A stretch of 64,000 nt of DNA from Pelagicoccus mobilis (GCF_016595505.1 NZ_JAENIL010000004.1:62001-126000), one strand, 5' to 3'. Shown: positions 17,795-27,628, numbered from the stretch's first letter. Notes: generated by a model not told the origin, from the sequence alone. A program made the numbers and translations.

Positions 17795-18126
17795 TGGGGT
17801 TGGGGATTTTTGCTTCGAGCTCGAGGATTCCGCGCGAAGAAGAGTTGATTCCGTTGATTTGAGAGAATCTCAAGTCACGCGCTTTGACGAAAGCGAATTC
17901 AGGATTATTCAAAAAAACAGGCGAGTTGGTCATGGGGACTTAAGAGTCGGGTCCGGACTAGTTTAAGATATGTATCCGAATTGCGGAACAATACCTTAAA
18001 AACAGCGTTTGTTACCAAGCAAACAGGCTTTGATACCGAACAGCATACTTTGAAATCGGTGATCTTGGTAGAATGTCCCCTTGAATCAGCGTCCTCGCTC
18101 TTGTCAGCAGGGACTGAGTTTCCCCC
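17795..18126. promoter_or_regulatory. Divergent intergenic region, lipoprotein / GH2 operon
   Basis: This gene-free stretch of 332 bases must hold promoters for the minus-strand lipoprotein and for the five-gene GH2-SSS-GH16-ThuA-Gfo operon. The only clear element is the inverted repeat at 18007-18024. I see no ORF with coding character. Confidence 0.4.
18007..18024. promoter_or_regulatory. Candidate operator of the GH2 operon
   Basis: GTTTG and CAAAC arms flank eight bases (18 bases in all), with one more matched pair inside. The site lies about 100 bases before the GH2 start codon. Size and symmetry suit a dimeric regulator. No dedicated regulator gene adjoins the operon. Confidence 0.28.
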
Positions 18127-20676
18127 ATGCCCCTGAAAAAGATTACATCACACCTATGCGTTCGAGCTGTCGTCGCTTCAGTATCCTTACTGGTTTTCGC
18201 AATGGCTGCTTATGCTAGCGCTTCCGAATCACCTCGAGTGACTGCGGATTTCAATTTCGACTGGAAGTTCCATTTGGGCGATCTGCCTGAGGCTGCGAAA
18301 TCCGGGTTTGATGCGAACGCGTGGAAGGATGTTCGCCTGCCTCATGATTGGAGCATCGAACTTCCCTACTCGGAGGATTTGGCGGGAGCGACAGCCTTCT
18401 TGCCAGGAGGCATCGGCTGGTATCGCAAGCGTTTCGAAGTTTCAGCAGGCGACGAAGGAAAAAAGATCTGGATAGAGTTCGACGGCGTATACACGAATTC
18501 CCAAGTCTGGTTGAATGGGGTTTTGCTGGGTTCCCACCCAAACGGGTACACGCCCTTCAAATATGATCTCAGCGAGCACTTGAATTACGGGGGTGAAAAT
18601 GTGATCGCCGTACGGGTCGACCGCTCGGCCTACATCGATTGTCGCTGGTACCCCGGCTCGGGAATTTACCGAAATGTAAAGCTGGTTACGACGAGCCCGG
18701 TCCATATTCCGCAATGGGGCGTTTTTGTGAGCACGCCTCACGTTTCCGGGGATCGGGCGACCGTGCAAATCCAGACAGACTTGACGAATGGCAGCCCTGA
18801 ATTCGAGGCCTTAACCGTGGAGACGGAGCTCGTTTTCGATTCTCAAGTGCACGGGGTAGCCCGAACTTCATTCCGTCTCCGACAGGGTGAGCATTACCAG
18901 CTTCGCCAAAACATCGAATTGAAGAATCCCCAACTCTGGGACGTAGACACGCCTGTGATGTACGATGCGGTCTCGCGGGTGTACGCTGGAGGCGAACTCG
19001 TGGACATGGTGGTAACGCCTTTTGGCGCTCGCAGCTTTCGATTCGATAAGGACACAGGATTCTATCTTAACGGTCGCAACCGCTTGCTTAAAGGAGTCTG
19101 CTTGCATCACGACGGCGGTCTGGTCGGAGCGGCCGTTCCGAAGGGCGTCTGGCGGCGACGCTTGGAAAAGCTGAAAGAAGCTGGGGTCAATGCGATCCGA
19201 ACCGCGCATAATCCCACTTCTGCCGAGTTTCTCGATTTATGCGACGAGATGGGCTTTCTGGTGCAAGACGAAGCCTTTGACGAGTGGAACAATCCCAAGG
19301 ACAAACGGCACAACTACAACCAGCAGGAGGCCAGCCCTCTCACTAAGGGCTATACCGAATTCTTTAGCGAGTGGTCGGAGAGGGACCTGAAGGCAATGGT
19401 CCTGCGAGACCGAAATCACCCTTCCATCATAATGTGGAGCATCGGGAACGAGATCGAATGGACCTATCAGGAATATCAGGACGCTCCAGGGTACTGGGGC
19501 GAAAACAAAGTCGAGGAGGCCTCTTACTATTGGACCGAACCGGGGTACTCCATTGAGCAGATCAAAGAGAATTTCGAAAACGCTCCAAAAGGTGAATACA
19601 ACCTAGCCGAAACGGCGCAACGACTTGCGGACTGGGTTCGTGAGGTCGATTTGAGCCGGCCGGTAACAGCGAATCTAGTGATCCCCAGTGTAAGCAATTT
19701 TTCGGGATACGCCGAGGCACTCGATCTAGTAGGTCTTAGCTACCGTCAATCCATGTACGACTACTGTCGCCGCAACTACCCTGAAATGAATTTCCTTGGC
19801 ACCGAAAACTGGACTCGCTACCACGAGTGGAAGCCAGTGCTGGAAAAGGAATTCATTTCCGGGATTTTTCTTTGGACGGGCATCAGCTACATGGGGGAGT
19901 CCAGAGAGTGGCCGCGTAGGGGAAGTCGAAGTGGCCTTCTGGACCTTGCCGGATTTGAGAGTCCGTCGTTTCACATGTTCAAGTCGCTCTGGTCAGAGGA
20001 ACCGCATGTTTACATGGCGACACAGCCCCTCGAGGGATCGCCCTACCGTTGGGATGAGACAACGAACGAGTTAGTCGATAAGGAGGAAAACTGGGCGGCT
20101 CGTCAGAAGTGGGGCTGGCAAAACGTGCAAGAGCATTGGGACTTCCAGGAGGGGGCGATGATCGCAGTCGAGGTCTATACAAACCAGAGCGAAGTGGAAC
20201 TCTTCCTCAATGGAAAATCGTATGGAGTGCGTAAATTGCTTGATACAAGCGACCATATCTTGAAATGGTTCGTCCCCTATTCGCCTGGAGAGCTCAAGGC
20301 AGTTGCGGCAGATGCAAAATCAAGCATCCGGACCACTGGTGAGTTTTCGCAGATTAGCCTGTCCGCGGACCGATTGGAACTAGATGCAGATGCATACGAT
20401 GTATCCCATTTTGTGGTACAGTTGTTGGACGAAGACGGAACGCCTATTCGAGACGGAGATCGAGAAGTGACATTCGAAATCGAAGGAAATGCCCGCTTGT
20501 TGGGCGTGGACAATGGCTCTGTTCTTAGCGTGCAGCCGCACAAATCGAAACGAATCGTCACCTCAAATGGTCAAGCTCTGATGATACTGCAATCAACCCG
20601 CGAAGCGAGTGAAGTCACGGTGCGAGCTCGTAGCGGAAATGTTGTGAGCCAACCCCTTAAATTGATCATCCGCTAG
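18127..20676 (+). CDS. Glycoside hydrolase family 2, beta-galactosidase-like
   Basis: The enzyme has 849 residues with an N-terminal signal peptide (about 1-32). It shows the GH2 layout: jelly-roll sugar-binding domain (DVRLPHDWSIE; GIGWYRKRF), immunoglobulin-like domain, TIM barrel, a DUF4982-type domain and a C-terminal Ig-like domain. The acid/base is Glu442 in SIGNEIEW, and the nucleophile is probably Glu560 in FLGTENWTR. NAIRTAHNP and RDRNHPSIIMWS are the other barrel motifs. GH2 enzymes of this architecture are exo-acting, mostly beta-galactosidases; beta-glucuronidase or other specificities are possible. It is first in an operon with the symporter (43 bases downstream), GH16, ThuA-like and Gfo/Idh genes. 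The GH16 neighbour suggests that it trims galactan oligosaccharides in the periplasm. Confidence 0.9.
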   Translation: MPLKKITSHLCVRAVVASVSLLVFAMAAYASASESPRVTADFNFDWKFHLGDLPEAAKSGFDANAWKDVRLPHDWSIELPYSEDLAGATAFLPGGIGWYRKRFEVSAGDEGKKIWIEFDGVYTNSQVWLNGVLLGSHPNGYTPFKYDLSEHLNYGGENVIAVRVDRSAYIDCRWYPGSGIYRNVKLVTTSPVHIPQWGVFVSTPHVSGDRATVQIQTDLTNGSPEFEALTVETELVFDSQVHGVARTSFRLRQGEHYQLRQNIELKNPQLWDVDTPVMYDAVSRVYAGGELVDMVVTPFGARSFRFDKDTGFYLNGRNRLLKGVCLHHDGGLVGAAVPKGVWRRRLEKLKEAGVNAIRTAHNPTSAEFLDLCDEMGFLVQDEAFDEWNNPKDKRHNYNQQEASPLTKGYTEFFSEWSERDLKAMVLRDRNHPSIIMWSIGNEIEWTYQEYQDAPGYWGENKVEEASYYWTEPGYSIEQIKENFENAPKGEYNLAETAQRLADWVREVDLSRPVTANLVIPSVSNFSGYAEALDLVGLSYRQSMYDYCRRNYPEMNFLGTENWTRYHEWKPVLEKEFISGIFLWTGISYMGESREWPRRGSRSGLLDLAGFESPSFHMFKSLWSEEPHVYMATQPLEGSPYRWDETTNELVDKEENWAARQKWGWQNVQEHWDFQEGAMIAVEVYTNQSEVELFLNGKSYGVRKLLDTSDHILKWFVPYSPGELKAVAADAKSSIRTTGEFSQISLSADRLELDADAYDVSHFVVQLLDEDGTPIRDGDREVTFEIEGNARLLGVDNGSVLSVQPHKSKRIVTSNGQALMILQSTREASEVTVRARSGNVVSQPLKLIIR

Positions 20677-20719
20677 TCCCCTTCTCTTCCCCCCATCCTC
20701 CATTTATACAAACTCCTCA

Positions 20720-22645
20720 ATGAACCCTGATACCTCCCTCCAAACCATAGACTGGATCATTCTAGTCATTTTTATCGTCGGCTCCATGAGCGTCGGTCTC
20801 CTCTTTACAAAGAAGGCAAGTAAGAACGTTTCGTCCTTCTTCGTCTCCGGCCGTACGCTGACTTGGTACATCTGCGGAATGGCATGGGTAGCGGGCGGAT
20901 TCGCTTCAGACACTCCACTTTGGGTGAGCGCGCTGATCCGTAGCCAAGGTATCCACTACGCTTGGAAGTACTGGGGAATGCTCATAGGATGGACGCTTGC
21001 TGCCGTGCTCTTCGCGCGTATGTGGCGACGCCTAGGAACCGTGACTGACGTTGAACTCCTAGAGAACCGCTACGACAGCAAGCTCGGCAGTTTTCTCCGC
21101 ATTTGGGAAGGTGGGTTCAAGGCGCTTATATATTGCCCACTGGTCATCGCTTGGGTCGTGAAGGCGATGGAAGTCATTTCCCGGGAAGCGATGGGGCTAC
21201 CGGAGGAATACCAGCTCATGACCACTGCAACTGTAGTTGGGCTTGGCTTGATTATGTGTACGATGGCAGGGCTTTCAGGAGTGGTTGCCACAGGCACTTT
21301 GCAATTCGGTATTGCGACTTTGGGTACGATTTTATTGGCCATCATGGCGGTTAACCATGTCGGCGGGCTCGATGCGCTAGTCACTCACCTAAAGAGCTTG
21401 GATGGCTGGCCTGGTCAAAACCTCAACTTCCTACCGAGCTCAGGTGACGGTATCGCCGCGGGCACAATGCCATTCTGGAACATTCTCGGATTGTTTGGCA
21501 TCCTCTGGTGGAGCGCTGCCTACTGCGGCGATTATGCAGCCCAACGTGTGCTCGCCTGTAAAGATGGCAAGAACGCCACCTTGGGTGTCATGTTTTTCTC
21601 GATACTCTACTTTCCGGTAATGGCATGGCCCTGGATGCTGGTTGGGCTTTGCTCGCTGGTGAGCTTTCCGCTGGTCATGGGAGCTGATGGCGTCTTGATC
21701 GATACTCTGGGGGACAGTGCTTATCCGCGTATGATGGTTGAGGTGCTCCCTATCGGCTTCAAGGGTTTTATGGTAGCGGCGCTGGTGGCTGCGTTTATCT
21801 CAACGATTACCACCCTTTTCAACTGGGGATCATCCTACACCGTAAACGACTTGTACCGCCGATTCGTGGTTAAGAACGCGAGCGATAAGCACTACGTTTC
21901 CGCCGCCCGTATCGCCACTGTAGCCATGGCCGTTTTAGGTGGAATCATTTCCTACTACGCAGGCAGCATCGAACAGTTGCTTAAAATTTCCTGGGTCATT
22001 CTTCCCGCTTCGACCGTGGTTGGCTTGATGCGTTGGCTCTGGTGGAGACAGAACGCTGCGGGTGATTTGGCCGGTACCATTACCGCATGGTCGTTCGGAA
22101 CCGCTTTTGCTGTAATGAGCTTCGAGAAGATCGCCTGGACGGAAGGGCCGCGAGCCTGGGTCGACGGCGTGGCCTTTAGGGTACTCGATTTGATCGGACT
22201 CTCTTCTGACGCCAGTTTCATACTCAGTGACGAGCTGCTCGGAGCGCGCATGCTCTGCCTCGCTGTCCTGGTAGCCGGTACCTCGGTAGTCGTATCTCTT
22301 CTTGGCAAGCCGACCAATATGGAGCACCTCAAGAAGTTCGTGATGCGAGCGAAACCTCCTAAGTTTCTCTGGAACCCGGTTCTCGAGCGAACTGGCTGCG
22401 ACTACGACTCACCTGAAACGCTTGGCCGTATACTGGTTTCATGGATACTCGCCGCAACCTCCGTTACCTCACTCATTTTCGCCATCGGCAAACTCTTGCT
22501 CGGCGAACCAATGCTTGGGCTTGTGAACTTAGCGCTGTTCGTTGGCTCTACCTATCTAGTGGTTAAAAGAACGAATGAGGACTTCAAGGAAGAGCTCTCA
22601 ACAAGTGCGGATGAGGACGCCGAGCTGGCAGTATCCAAACGCTAA
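20720..22645 (+). CDS. Sodium:solute symporter (SSS family)
   Basis: The protein has 641 residues and about 13-14 transmembrane helices. It starts with DWIILVIFIVGSMSVGL and SSFFVSGRTLTWYICGMAW, the typical SSS opening, and has an unwound-helix region GLSGVVATGTLQFGIATLG. It imports a small solute, most often a monosaccharide, together with Na+ through the inner membrane. It is the second gene of the five-gene operon, so its cargo is probably a sugar released by the GH2 and GH16 enzymes (galactose or an oxidised or anhydro derivative; inferred). The start at ATG 20720 has weak ribosome-binding signals, as elsewhere in this window. Confidence 0.92.
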   Translation: MNPDTSLQTIDWIILVIFIVGSMSVGLLFTKKASKNVSSFFVSGRTLTWYICGMAWVAGGFASDTPLWVSALIRSQGIHYAWKYWGMLIGWTLAAVLFARMWRRLGTVTDVELLENRYDSKLGSFLRIWEGGFKALIYCPLVIAWVVKAMEVISREAMGLPEEYQLMTTATVVGLGLIMCTMAGLSGVVATGTLQFGIATLGTILLAIMAVNHVGGLDALVTHLKSLDGWPGQNLNFLPSSGDGIAAGTMPFWNILGLFGILWWSAAYCGDYAAQRVLACKDGKNATLGVMFFSILYFPVMAWPWMLVGLCSLVSFPLVMGADGVLIDTLGDSAYPRMMVEVLPIGFKGFMVAALVAAFISTITTLFNWGSSYTVNDLYRRFVVKNASDKHYVSAARIATVAMAVLGGIISYYAGSIEQLLKISWVILPASTVVGLMRWLWWRQNAAGDLAGTITAWSFGTAFAVMSFEKIAWTEGPRAWVDGVAFRVLDLIGLSSDASFILSDELLGARMLCLAVLVAGTSVVVSLLGKPTNMEHLKKFVMRAKPPKFLWNPVLERTGCDYDSPETLGRILVSWILAATSVTSLIFAIGKLLLGEPMLGLVNLALFVGSTYLVVKRTNEDFKEELSTSADEDAELAVSKR

Positions 22646-22656
22646 AACACTTCCAA

Positions 22657-23508
22657 ATGAAAAGCATAGTACTTTCCCGCCTCGCTCAGACTCTCTGCTT
22701 CGCCGCATTTGCTGCCTGCATGTCTAGCGCCCATGCGGCTCCCGCATGTTGTGATTCGAAGGAGGCCGCCTTACCAACACCTCCGGAAGGATATGCATGG
22801 GAAATGAATCCTTACCTCTCTGACGAGTTCAATGTGGATGGTTTGGATACGCGAAAATGGATGCCGAAACATCCCTTCTGGGAAGGGCGAGACAGCTACT
22901 TTACGGAATCGAATGTTAGCGTATCCGATGGTATGCTACGACTGCGTTCCTCGCTCAAGAATCCGAGAGGAAAAGTGAAACCGAAGAACATTACCTCTGC
23001 GATTATGGCTTCAAACAAGCCGATCACGGAACCTGGTTTCTACCAAGCCCGAATCAAGGCGTCTGACCTGTCGATGACGACTGCCTTCTGGTTCCAGGGT
23101 GATTACTCTGAAATTGATGTAATCGAGAACATCGGGACTCCATCGCTTGCAGAAAGCGAATGGCACGAAGACACGATGGCGATGAATACCCATTACTACA
23201 AAGAAGGATGGGAAAACGACATTGATACGCCGGTGAAGTGGACCATGCCTGCCAAGGCACGCGACGCATTTATGGTGTTTGGCGTCTGGTGGTTGGAAGA
23301 CGGAACGATCCGTTTTTATTGCAACGGGGAGCACGTCGCCGAGGTAAAAGCCGGAGGCGATTTCGATGAGCCAATGTACATGTACTTCGACACGGAAGTA
23401 TTCAAATGGCACGGACAGCCCACGAAGAAATCTCTTTTAGACGAATCTAAAAATACCTTCCTTGTCGATTGGGTGCGTGGCTGGAACCTCGTGGCGGAGG
23501 ATTCCTAG
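22657..23508 (+). CDS. Glycoside hydrolase family 16, galactanase-like
   Basis: This 283-residue secreted enzyme has a signal peptide ending near residue 27 and a jelly-roll catalytic domain. The GH16 active-site motif E-I-D-V-I-E is present: Glu152 nucleophile, Asp154, Glu157 acid/base. The opening ([16 protein letters not shown]) and the closing segment ([10 protein letters not shown] then DWVRGW) match beta-agarase, porphyranase and kappa-carrageenase relatives more than laminarinases. These endo-enzymes cut beta-1,4 bonds in red-algal galactans. Subfamily cannot be fixed by eye. It lies 11 bases after the symporter gene and 4 bases before the ThuA-like gene, so it is part of one transcript. 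Confidence 0.86.
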   Translation: MKSIVLSRLAQTLCFAAFAACMSSAHAAPACCDSKEAALPTPPEGYAWEMNPYLSDEFNVDGLDTRKWMPKHPFWEGRDSYFTESNVSVSDGMLRLRSSLKNPRGKVKPKNITSAIMASNKPITEPGFYQARIKASDLSMTTAFWFQGDYSEIDVIENIGTPSLAESEWHEDTMAMNTHYYKEGWENDIDTPVKWTMPAKARDAFMVFGVWWLEDGTIRFYCNGEHVAEVKAGGDFDEPMYMYFDTEVFKWHGQPTKKSLLDESKNTFLVDWVRGWNLVAEDS

Positions 23509-23512
23509 TACG

Positions 23513-24544
23513 ATGCTGGGGCGATCTTTTAAAAAGAAGCTTGGAGCGTTCTTGCCTCTATCTGGGATCGCCACAATTAGCGTGTTTGGTGGTTCCGAGT
23601 GGAAGCCCGAATTCGATGACAAGCCACTGAACTCTGAGCAAATCGACCGAATCGCCGAAGCGGTGCCGTCCGCTCCAATTGTGGAGCCGCAGAAAGCACG
23701 CAAGGTACTGCTCTACAGCGCTACAAACGGCTTCCGCCATGGATCCATTCCCGTCGGTATTCACGCATTCGAAATGATGGCTAAAAGCACAGGAGCCTAC
23801 GAAATCGTAACCAGTGACGCCCCTGTGAATTTTGAGAAAGAAAATCTCCAGCACTTCGATGCCGTTATCGTGTTCAATAGCACTGGGAACTTCTTCCTTC
23901 CTACGACACGCAAGGGCTTTTCGATCCGTGATCAATTCGACGACGTTGAATGGGCACACCTCGAAGCAAGAGACAAACGGCTCATTTCAAATCTGGTCAA
24001 TTACGTTCGTAGCGGCGGAGGCTTCGTAGGTATTCACGCCGCGACGGACGCTTACTACGGCAATTGGGACTATCGAAACATGATCGGCGGTACATTTATG
24101 GGACATCCCTGGACTGCCGATCAAAATGTCACGATCAAAGTCGAAGACACTCAGCACCAACTAACGTCACCAGTTTTTGGTGACGAGGAGTTGTTCTCGA
24201 TAAAGGAGGAGATCTATCAGTTTAACAATCCTTACTCCCGTGAGCGCCAGCGGGTCCTTTTGAGTCTCGTCCCAGAACAATCGGATAAACCCAAGAAAGA
24301 ACCTCGCCGGGAGGATAATGACTACGCCATCGCTTGGGTGAAGGACGAGGGGCAAGGTCGCGTCTTTTATTCCGCCATCGGCCACAATTTCGAAAACTTC
24401 TGGAGTGCTGACATTTTGAATCACTATTTAGCCGGAATCCAGTTCGCAACGGGGGACCTAGAGGTAGACACAACCCCAAGCAAATTGCCACCTAGCCTTC
24501 AGACCGCAATCGCTTTGAGGGCATGCGAATGCAACCAACACTGA
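23513..24544 (+). CDS. ThuA-like (trehalose-utilisation-type) domain protein
   Basis: I place the start at ATG 23513, four bases after the GH16 stop, giving 343 residues; the longer frame starts at a TTG inside GH16 and looks spurious. The N-terminus has a short basic-hydrophobic leader ([22 protein letters not shown]), so the protein is likely exported or membrane-tethered. The core is a class-I amidotransferase-like ThuA fold: [48 protein letters not shown] and [16 protein letters not shown]. ThuA-domain proteins co-occur with Gfo/Idh and DUF1080 proteins in oxidative sugar-cleavage loci, but their exact reaction is poorly defined. Here it directly precedes a Tat-exported Gfo/Idh protein (4-base gap). 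Confidence 0.85.
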   Translation: MLGRSFKKKLGAFLPLSGIATISVFGGSEWKPEFDDKPLNSEQIDRIAEAVPSAPIVEPQKARKVLLYSATNGFRHGSIPVGIHAFEMMAKSTGAYEIVTSDAPVNFEKENLQHFDAVIVFNSTGNFFLPTTRKGFSIRDQFDDVEWAHLEARDKRLISNLVNYVRSGGGFVGIHAATDAYYGNWDYRNMIGGTFMGHPWTADQNVTIKVEDTQHQLTSPVFGDEELFSIKEEIYQFNNPYSRERQRVLLSLVPEQSDKPKKEPRREDNDYAIAWVKDEGQGRVFYSAIGHNFENFWSADILNHYLAGIQFATGDLEVDTTPSKLPPSLQTAIALRACECNQH

Positions 24545-24548
24545 ATCC

Positions 24549-25847
24549 ATGAACCGCAGAAATTTCGTTAAAACGACAGCCCTCGCCGGGGCTACGTTGA
24601 GCCTCCCGCTTTTTAGTATTGGAAAACCAGCTACTGCCGCGAGCAAGTCGCTCAAGGTAGGCTGCATCGGCATGGGCCGCATGATGTATTGGCTCAGCGA
24701 AGGGTTCATGACACGGGCCACTGTGGTAGCCGTTTGTGACGTCGACACAACGCGTCGTGAAGTAGCCCAGAAGCGGGTCCATGATCACTACGGAAACAAA
24801 GATTGCGCAGCCTACGTCGACTACCGCGAACTACTGGCGCGTGATGATATTGACGTTGTCTGTATCGCCACTCCTGATCATTGGCACGCAACGATCACGA
24901 TCGACGCAGCACGTGCAGGCAAGGATATCTACTGCGAGAAACCGCTCACCCATGACATCGACGAATCGATTCGTGTGATGAAGGAAGTCAAGAAGGCTGG
25001 CGTTGTCCTTCAAACCGGTTCGCAGCAACGTGGGATGAAGGAATTTCGCGTAGCAGTAGAGCTGATACGCAATAAAGTGGCTGGAAACGTTCTTGATATA
25101 AAATCAAACTTTTGGGGACCAGGGCGTCCTTATGATCTTGGAGAGGAAGAGTTGGAGCCAGGACTTGACTGGAACCGTTGGTGCGGACCCGCTCCTCTCG
25201 TGCCTTACAATTCCAAGCTAAGCCCGCGTGGCGTGCATAAGCACTTCCCTGCTTGGAGGCAGTTTAGCGATTATGGAGGCGGCGGTGTTTGCGATATGGG
25301 GGCACATCATCTCGATATCATCCAATGGGCACTGGATAAGGACGACTCCGGTCCTATCAAAGCTCTCCCTCCTGTAGAAGGAGGAACTGATTGGGGCGCG
25401 AAGCTGATTTACGAAGGTGGCCTCGAAGTCACCCGTGAAGACGGTTTCCACGTCGACTTCATCTGCGAGCATGGGCGTATCCAGGCAAGCCGAGGCCAGT
25501 TCCATCTTCAACTGGAAGGAAAGACGATCCACAAGTTCGTCGATCGCGAAGACGGTTCTCTTAATCGTGCCATAGCTTTAACTGAACGCGATTTTCTGGA
25601 GGATGCAAAGGTGCGGCTTCCCCAACAGAAAAAGGGAGGACACCAGCAGAATTTTTTGGATGCCGTTATTTCGCGCGGTCAACCCCTCGCCCACATAGAC
25701 GCAGGGTCGCGTAGCGCTATTTGCTGCCATCTGATGAACTTGGCCTACCGGGAACAAAAGGCGATCAACTGGAAGCCTGAAAAGCTGAAATTCGGACGCG
25801 GGGCAAAGAAGAACTGGCTCAAGGGCTCTCGAAGGGACTATTCCTAG
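24549..25847 (+). CDS. Tat-exported Gfo/Idh/MocA oxidoreductase
   Basis: This 432-residue NAD(P)-type oxidoreductase carries a twin-arginine leader (NRRNFVKTTALAGATLSLP). The Rossmann motif is VGCIGMGRMM, followed by the family blocks PDHWHA and EKPLTHD. The C-terminal half has the alpha/beta sheet domain with GAHHLDIIQWAL. Tat export means that it folds with its cofactor in the cytoplasm and acts outside the inner membrane. The related glycoside-cleaving Gfo/Idh enzymes keep a tightly bound NAD, oxidise a sugar at C3 and allow elimination of the aglycone. It is the last gene of the GH2-SSS-GH16-ThuA operon and converges with the minus-strand cytochrome/FG-GAP gene 65 bases away. A similar protein is encoded at 56836. 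Confidence 0.9.
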   Translation: MNRRNFVKTTALAGATLSLPLFSIGKPATAASKSLKVGCIGMGRMMYWLSEGFMTRATVVAVCDVDTTRREVAQKRVHDHYGNKDCAAYVDYRELLARDDIDVVCIATPDHWHATITIDAARAGKDIYCEKPLTHDIDESIRVMKEVKKAGVVLQTGSQQRGMKEFRVAVELIRNKVAGNVLDIKSNFWGPGRPYDLGEEELEPGLDWNRWCGPAPLVPYNSKLSPRGVHKHFPAWRQFSDYGGGGVCDMGAHHLDIIQWALDKDDSGPIKALPPVEGGTDWGAKLIYEGGLEVTREDGFHVDFICEHGRIQASRGQFHLQLEGKTIHKFVDREDGSLNRAIALTERDFLEDAKVRLPQQKKGGHQQNFLDAVISRGQPLAHIDAGSRSAICCHLMNLAYREQKAINWKPEKLKFGRGAKKNWLKGSRRDYS

Positions 25848-25912
25848 AAGCGGAGCCCGTTGTTCCCAAGGGACACACTCCCTACCCCGCCCTCAACGCT
25901 GAGGACGCCGCT

Positions 25913-27478
25913 TTACCGTATTTGGTTTTCCATTACCAGAAGCGGCCTGCCCTCGCGGCTCATCTTAATCGCGAGCTCCTTATTGTCGATCGATAGGCCA
26001 GCTCCGATGTATCCGCCCCCAAGGATGATATCCTTGTCTCCATCTCCATCGAAATCCCCCGCATCCATCGTCAACCAGCGATCGGTACGCCTTTGCTCAA
26101 ATGTGTGCGCGGTGAAATTGAGTGATCCTTGATTTTGGAGATAAACGAAGCCCTCTGGTTTATCGCTATTGAAGTCTGGATTAAAGGAAATCGCTGCAAG
26201 ATCGAGGTCTCCGTCGAGGTCGAAATCCTCGATCTCCAAACCATATGCTCCGTACATCGGGTAGAAGTAGCTCTCTTCGAAATTGAGATCACCGTTGTTT
26301 AGGTAAAGCCGTATCCCTTGGTAGGGCTTGAGGCTGTTGTATGGGTCGGCGTCGACATTGTCGCCACTGATTGTGAATACGTCTAGATCGCCGTCTGAAT
26401 CAAAGTCCACCCACCGGAACCCGACGTACCCCAGGGCTGGATATTTTTCATGAATGACCCTCCGCTCGAATGTGCCATCCCCATTGTTCAAGAAGAGATT
26501 GAGGTTCTCTCTCGCGTTCCCGAAAATTGCGGACACATCGGCGAAACCGTCGCCGTTGTAGTCGGCCACATGGCATTCCACCGCCCCCGTTTCGTTCGTT
26601 AACCTTACCCATGGTTCGCTCTCGAAACTCCACTTGTCCGATTTCGCTTTGTGAATGTCGACGCTTCCTGTATTGAGGCCAAAATTACAAACGACGACTT
26701 CATCTACTCCATCGCCATCAAAGTCTCCAAACTTAAAATCGGCAGGACGGTAGAGGTTGCTCAAAGCGGAGCCGCGCGTTATGAAGTTCTTCCCTATTCG
26801 CGTGCTGTAGAACAAGACTCCACGACGTTGGTTCACCATGCTTCCCGTTAAGTCTCCGATCGATAGGACATGAAGCCCATCCTCACTTGGATGGGATCGA
26901 ACCCATAGAGAGCCTCCCGTTTTGTATTCGGCTTCCAATTGCAATGAACGGTCTAGAACGGTGAGTTTCTGAATCCGGCTGTCTCCGACCAGAATCTGAC
27001 CATGGGTTTCATCGATTTTCAGCATCGTTGTAACCGCCGCTGTATAGCTGTAGCGGTGTTGTTTTTCTACAAAATGAGGAAGCCCTATTTTTGTCTTGGG
27101 TTTCGGGGGTTGAGCTAGGGACTTTTCGGGAGCGGTCTCTAGAAAGTAGTTACGAATTTTGCTCCACTGCTCATCCGTCACCATAGGGTTCTCGGGGAAA
27201 TTTCCCTCATCCACGATCAACGTTTTGCGAGCTTTTATAACTTCAATCTCCTCAGGCGTTCCTCCTTCTATGGGAGAGTAGTCCTCGATTCCCATTCGGA
27301 GCCCCATATACATCAGCAGGAAGTTCCAGCTACGTTTGGGAAGCAGTTCCGGCTCGGTAAAGGTGTGGCACGCCGAACAATAGATACGGGCAAGCTGCTC
27401 GCCCTCGCTATGCTCGTTGCCACGACACAAGGGGGAAATAGATATGAGCAATAAAATGCTGACGAAGCGACCATTCAT
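25913..27478 (-). CDS. Exported FG-GAP/VCBS-repeat protein with N-terminal cytochrome c motif
   Basis: This 521-residue protein starts with a signal peptide. A heme-binding CSACH motif (Cys34, Cys37, His38) follows immediately, in a small domain that continues to WNFLLMYMGLRMG, where Met residues could be the sixth ligand. The rest is a beta-propeller of FG-GAP/VCBS repeats with at least five calcium-type motifs: DFDGDGVDE, DYNGDGFAD, DFDSDGDLD, DFDLDGDLD and DFDGDGDKD. Such cytochrome-propeller proteins are frequent in Planctomycetes and Verrucomicrobia; their electron partner is unknown. It lies between the Gfo/Idh gene (convergent) and the terminator after the TonB receptor gene, so it is transcribed on its own. 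A role as periplasmic electron acceptor for the neighbouring oxidoreductase is a guess from position. Confidence 0.8.
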   Translation of the reverse strand: MNGRFVSILLLISISPLCRGNEHSEGEQLARIYCSACHTFTEPELLPKRSWNFLLMYMGLRMGIEDYSPIEGGTPEEIEVIKARKTLIVDEGNFPENPMVTDEQWSKIRNYFLETAPEKSLAQPPKPKTKIGLPHFVEKQHRYSYTAAVTTMLKIDETHGQILVGDSRIQKLTVLDRSLQLEAEYKTGGSLWVRSHPSEDGLHVLSIGDLTGSMVNQRRGVLFYSTRIGKNFITRGSALSNLYRPADFKFGDFDGDGVDEVVVCNFGLNTGSVDIHKAKSDKWSFESEPWVRLTNETGAVECHVADYNGDGFADVSAIFGNARENLNLFLNNGDGTFERRVIHEKYPALGYVGFRWVDFDSDGDLDVFTISGDNVDADPYNSLKPYQGIRLYLNNGDLNFEESYFYPMYGAYGLEIEDFDLDGDLDLAAISFNPDFNSDKPEGFVYLQNQGSLNFTAHTFEQRRTDRWLTMDAGDFDGDGDKDIILGGGYIGAGLSIDNKELAIKMSREGRPLLVMENQIR

Positions 27479-27568
27479 GATACGTCAGGGACGGTATTGC
27501 TGCCCCTTTTTCAGGGCAAGTTAAAGCTGGGACAACGGCCGCGACCTTATACCAAATATGCCGACGAA

Positions 27569-27604
27569 CAAAAAAAGGCGCCCGCAGGATAGTGCGGACG
27601 CCTC
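27569..27604 (-). terminator. Rho-independent terminator after TonB receptor
   Basis: Read on the minus strand, AGGCGTCCGCA pairs with TGCGGGCGCCT over 11 bases (one G-T pair) around a six-base loop and is followed by seven Ts. It lies 25 bases past the receptor stop codon. Confidence 0.88.
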
Positions 27605-27628
27605 GTTTGCTAAGAAACTAAGACTAGA

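Noticed and set aside
23462-23512. Earlier start for the ThuA-like protein
   Set aside because: The TTG at 23462 lies inside the GH16 gene and would add a segment without leader character; ATG 23513 fits better.
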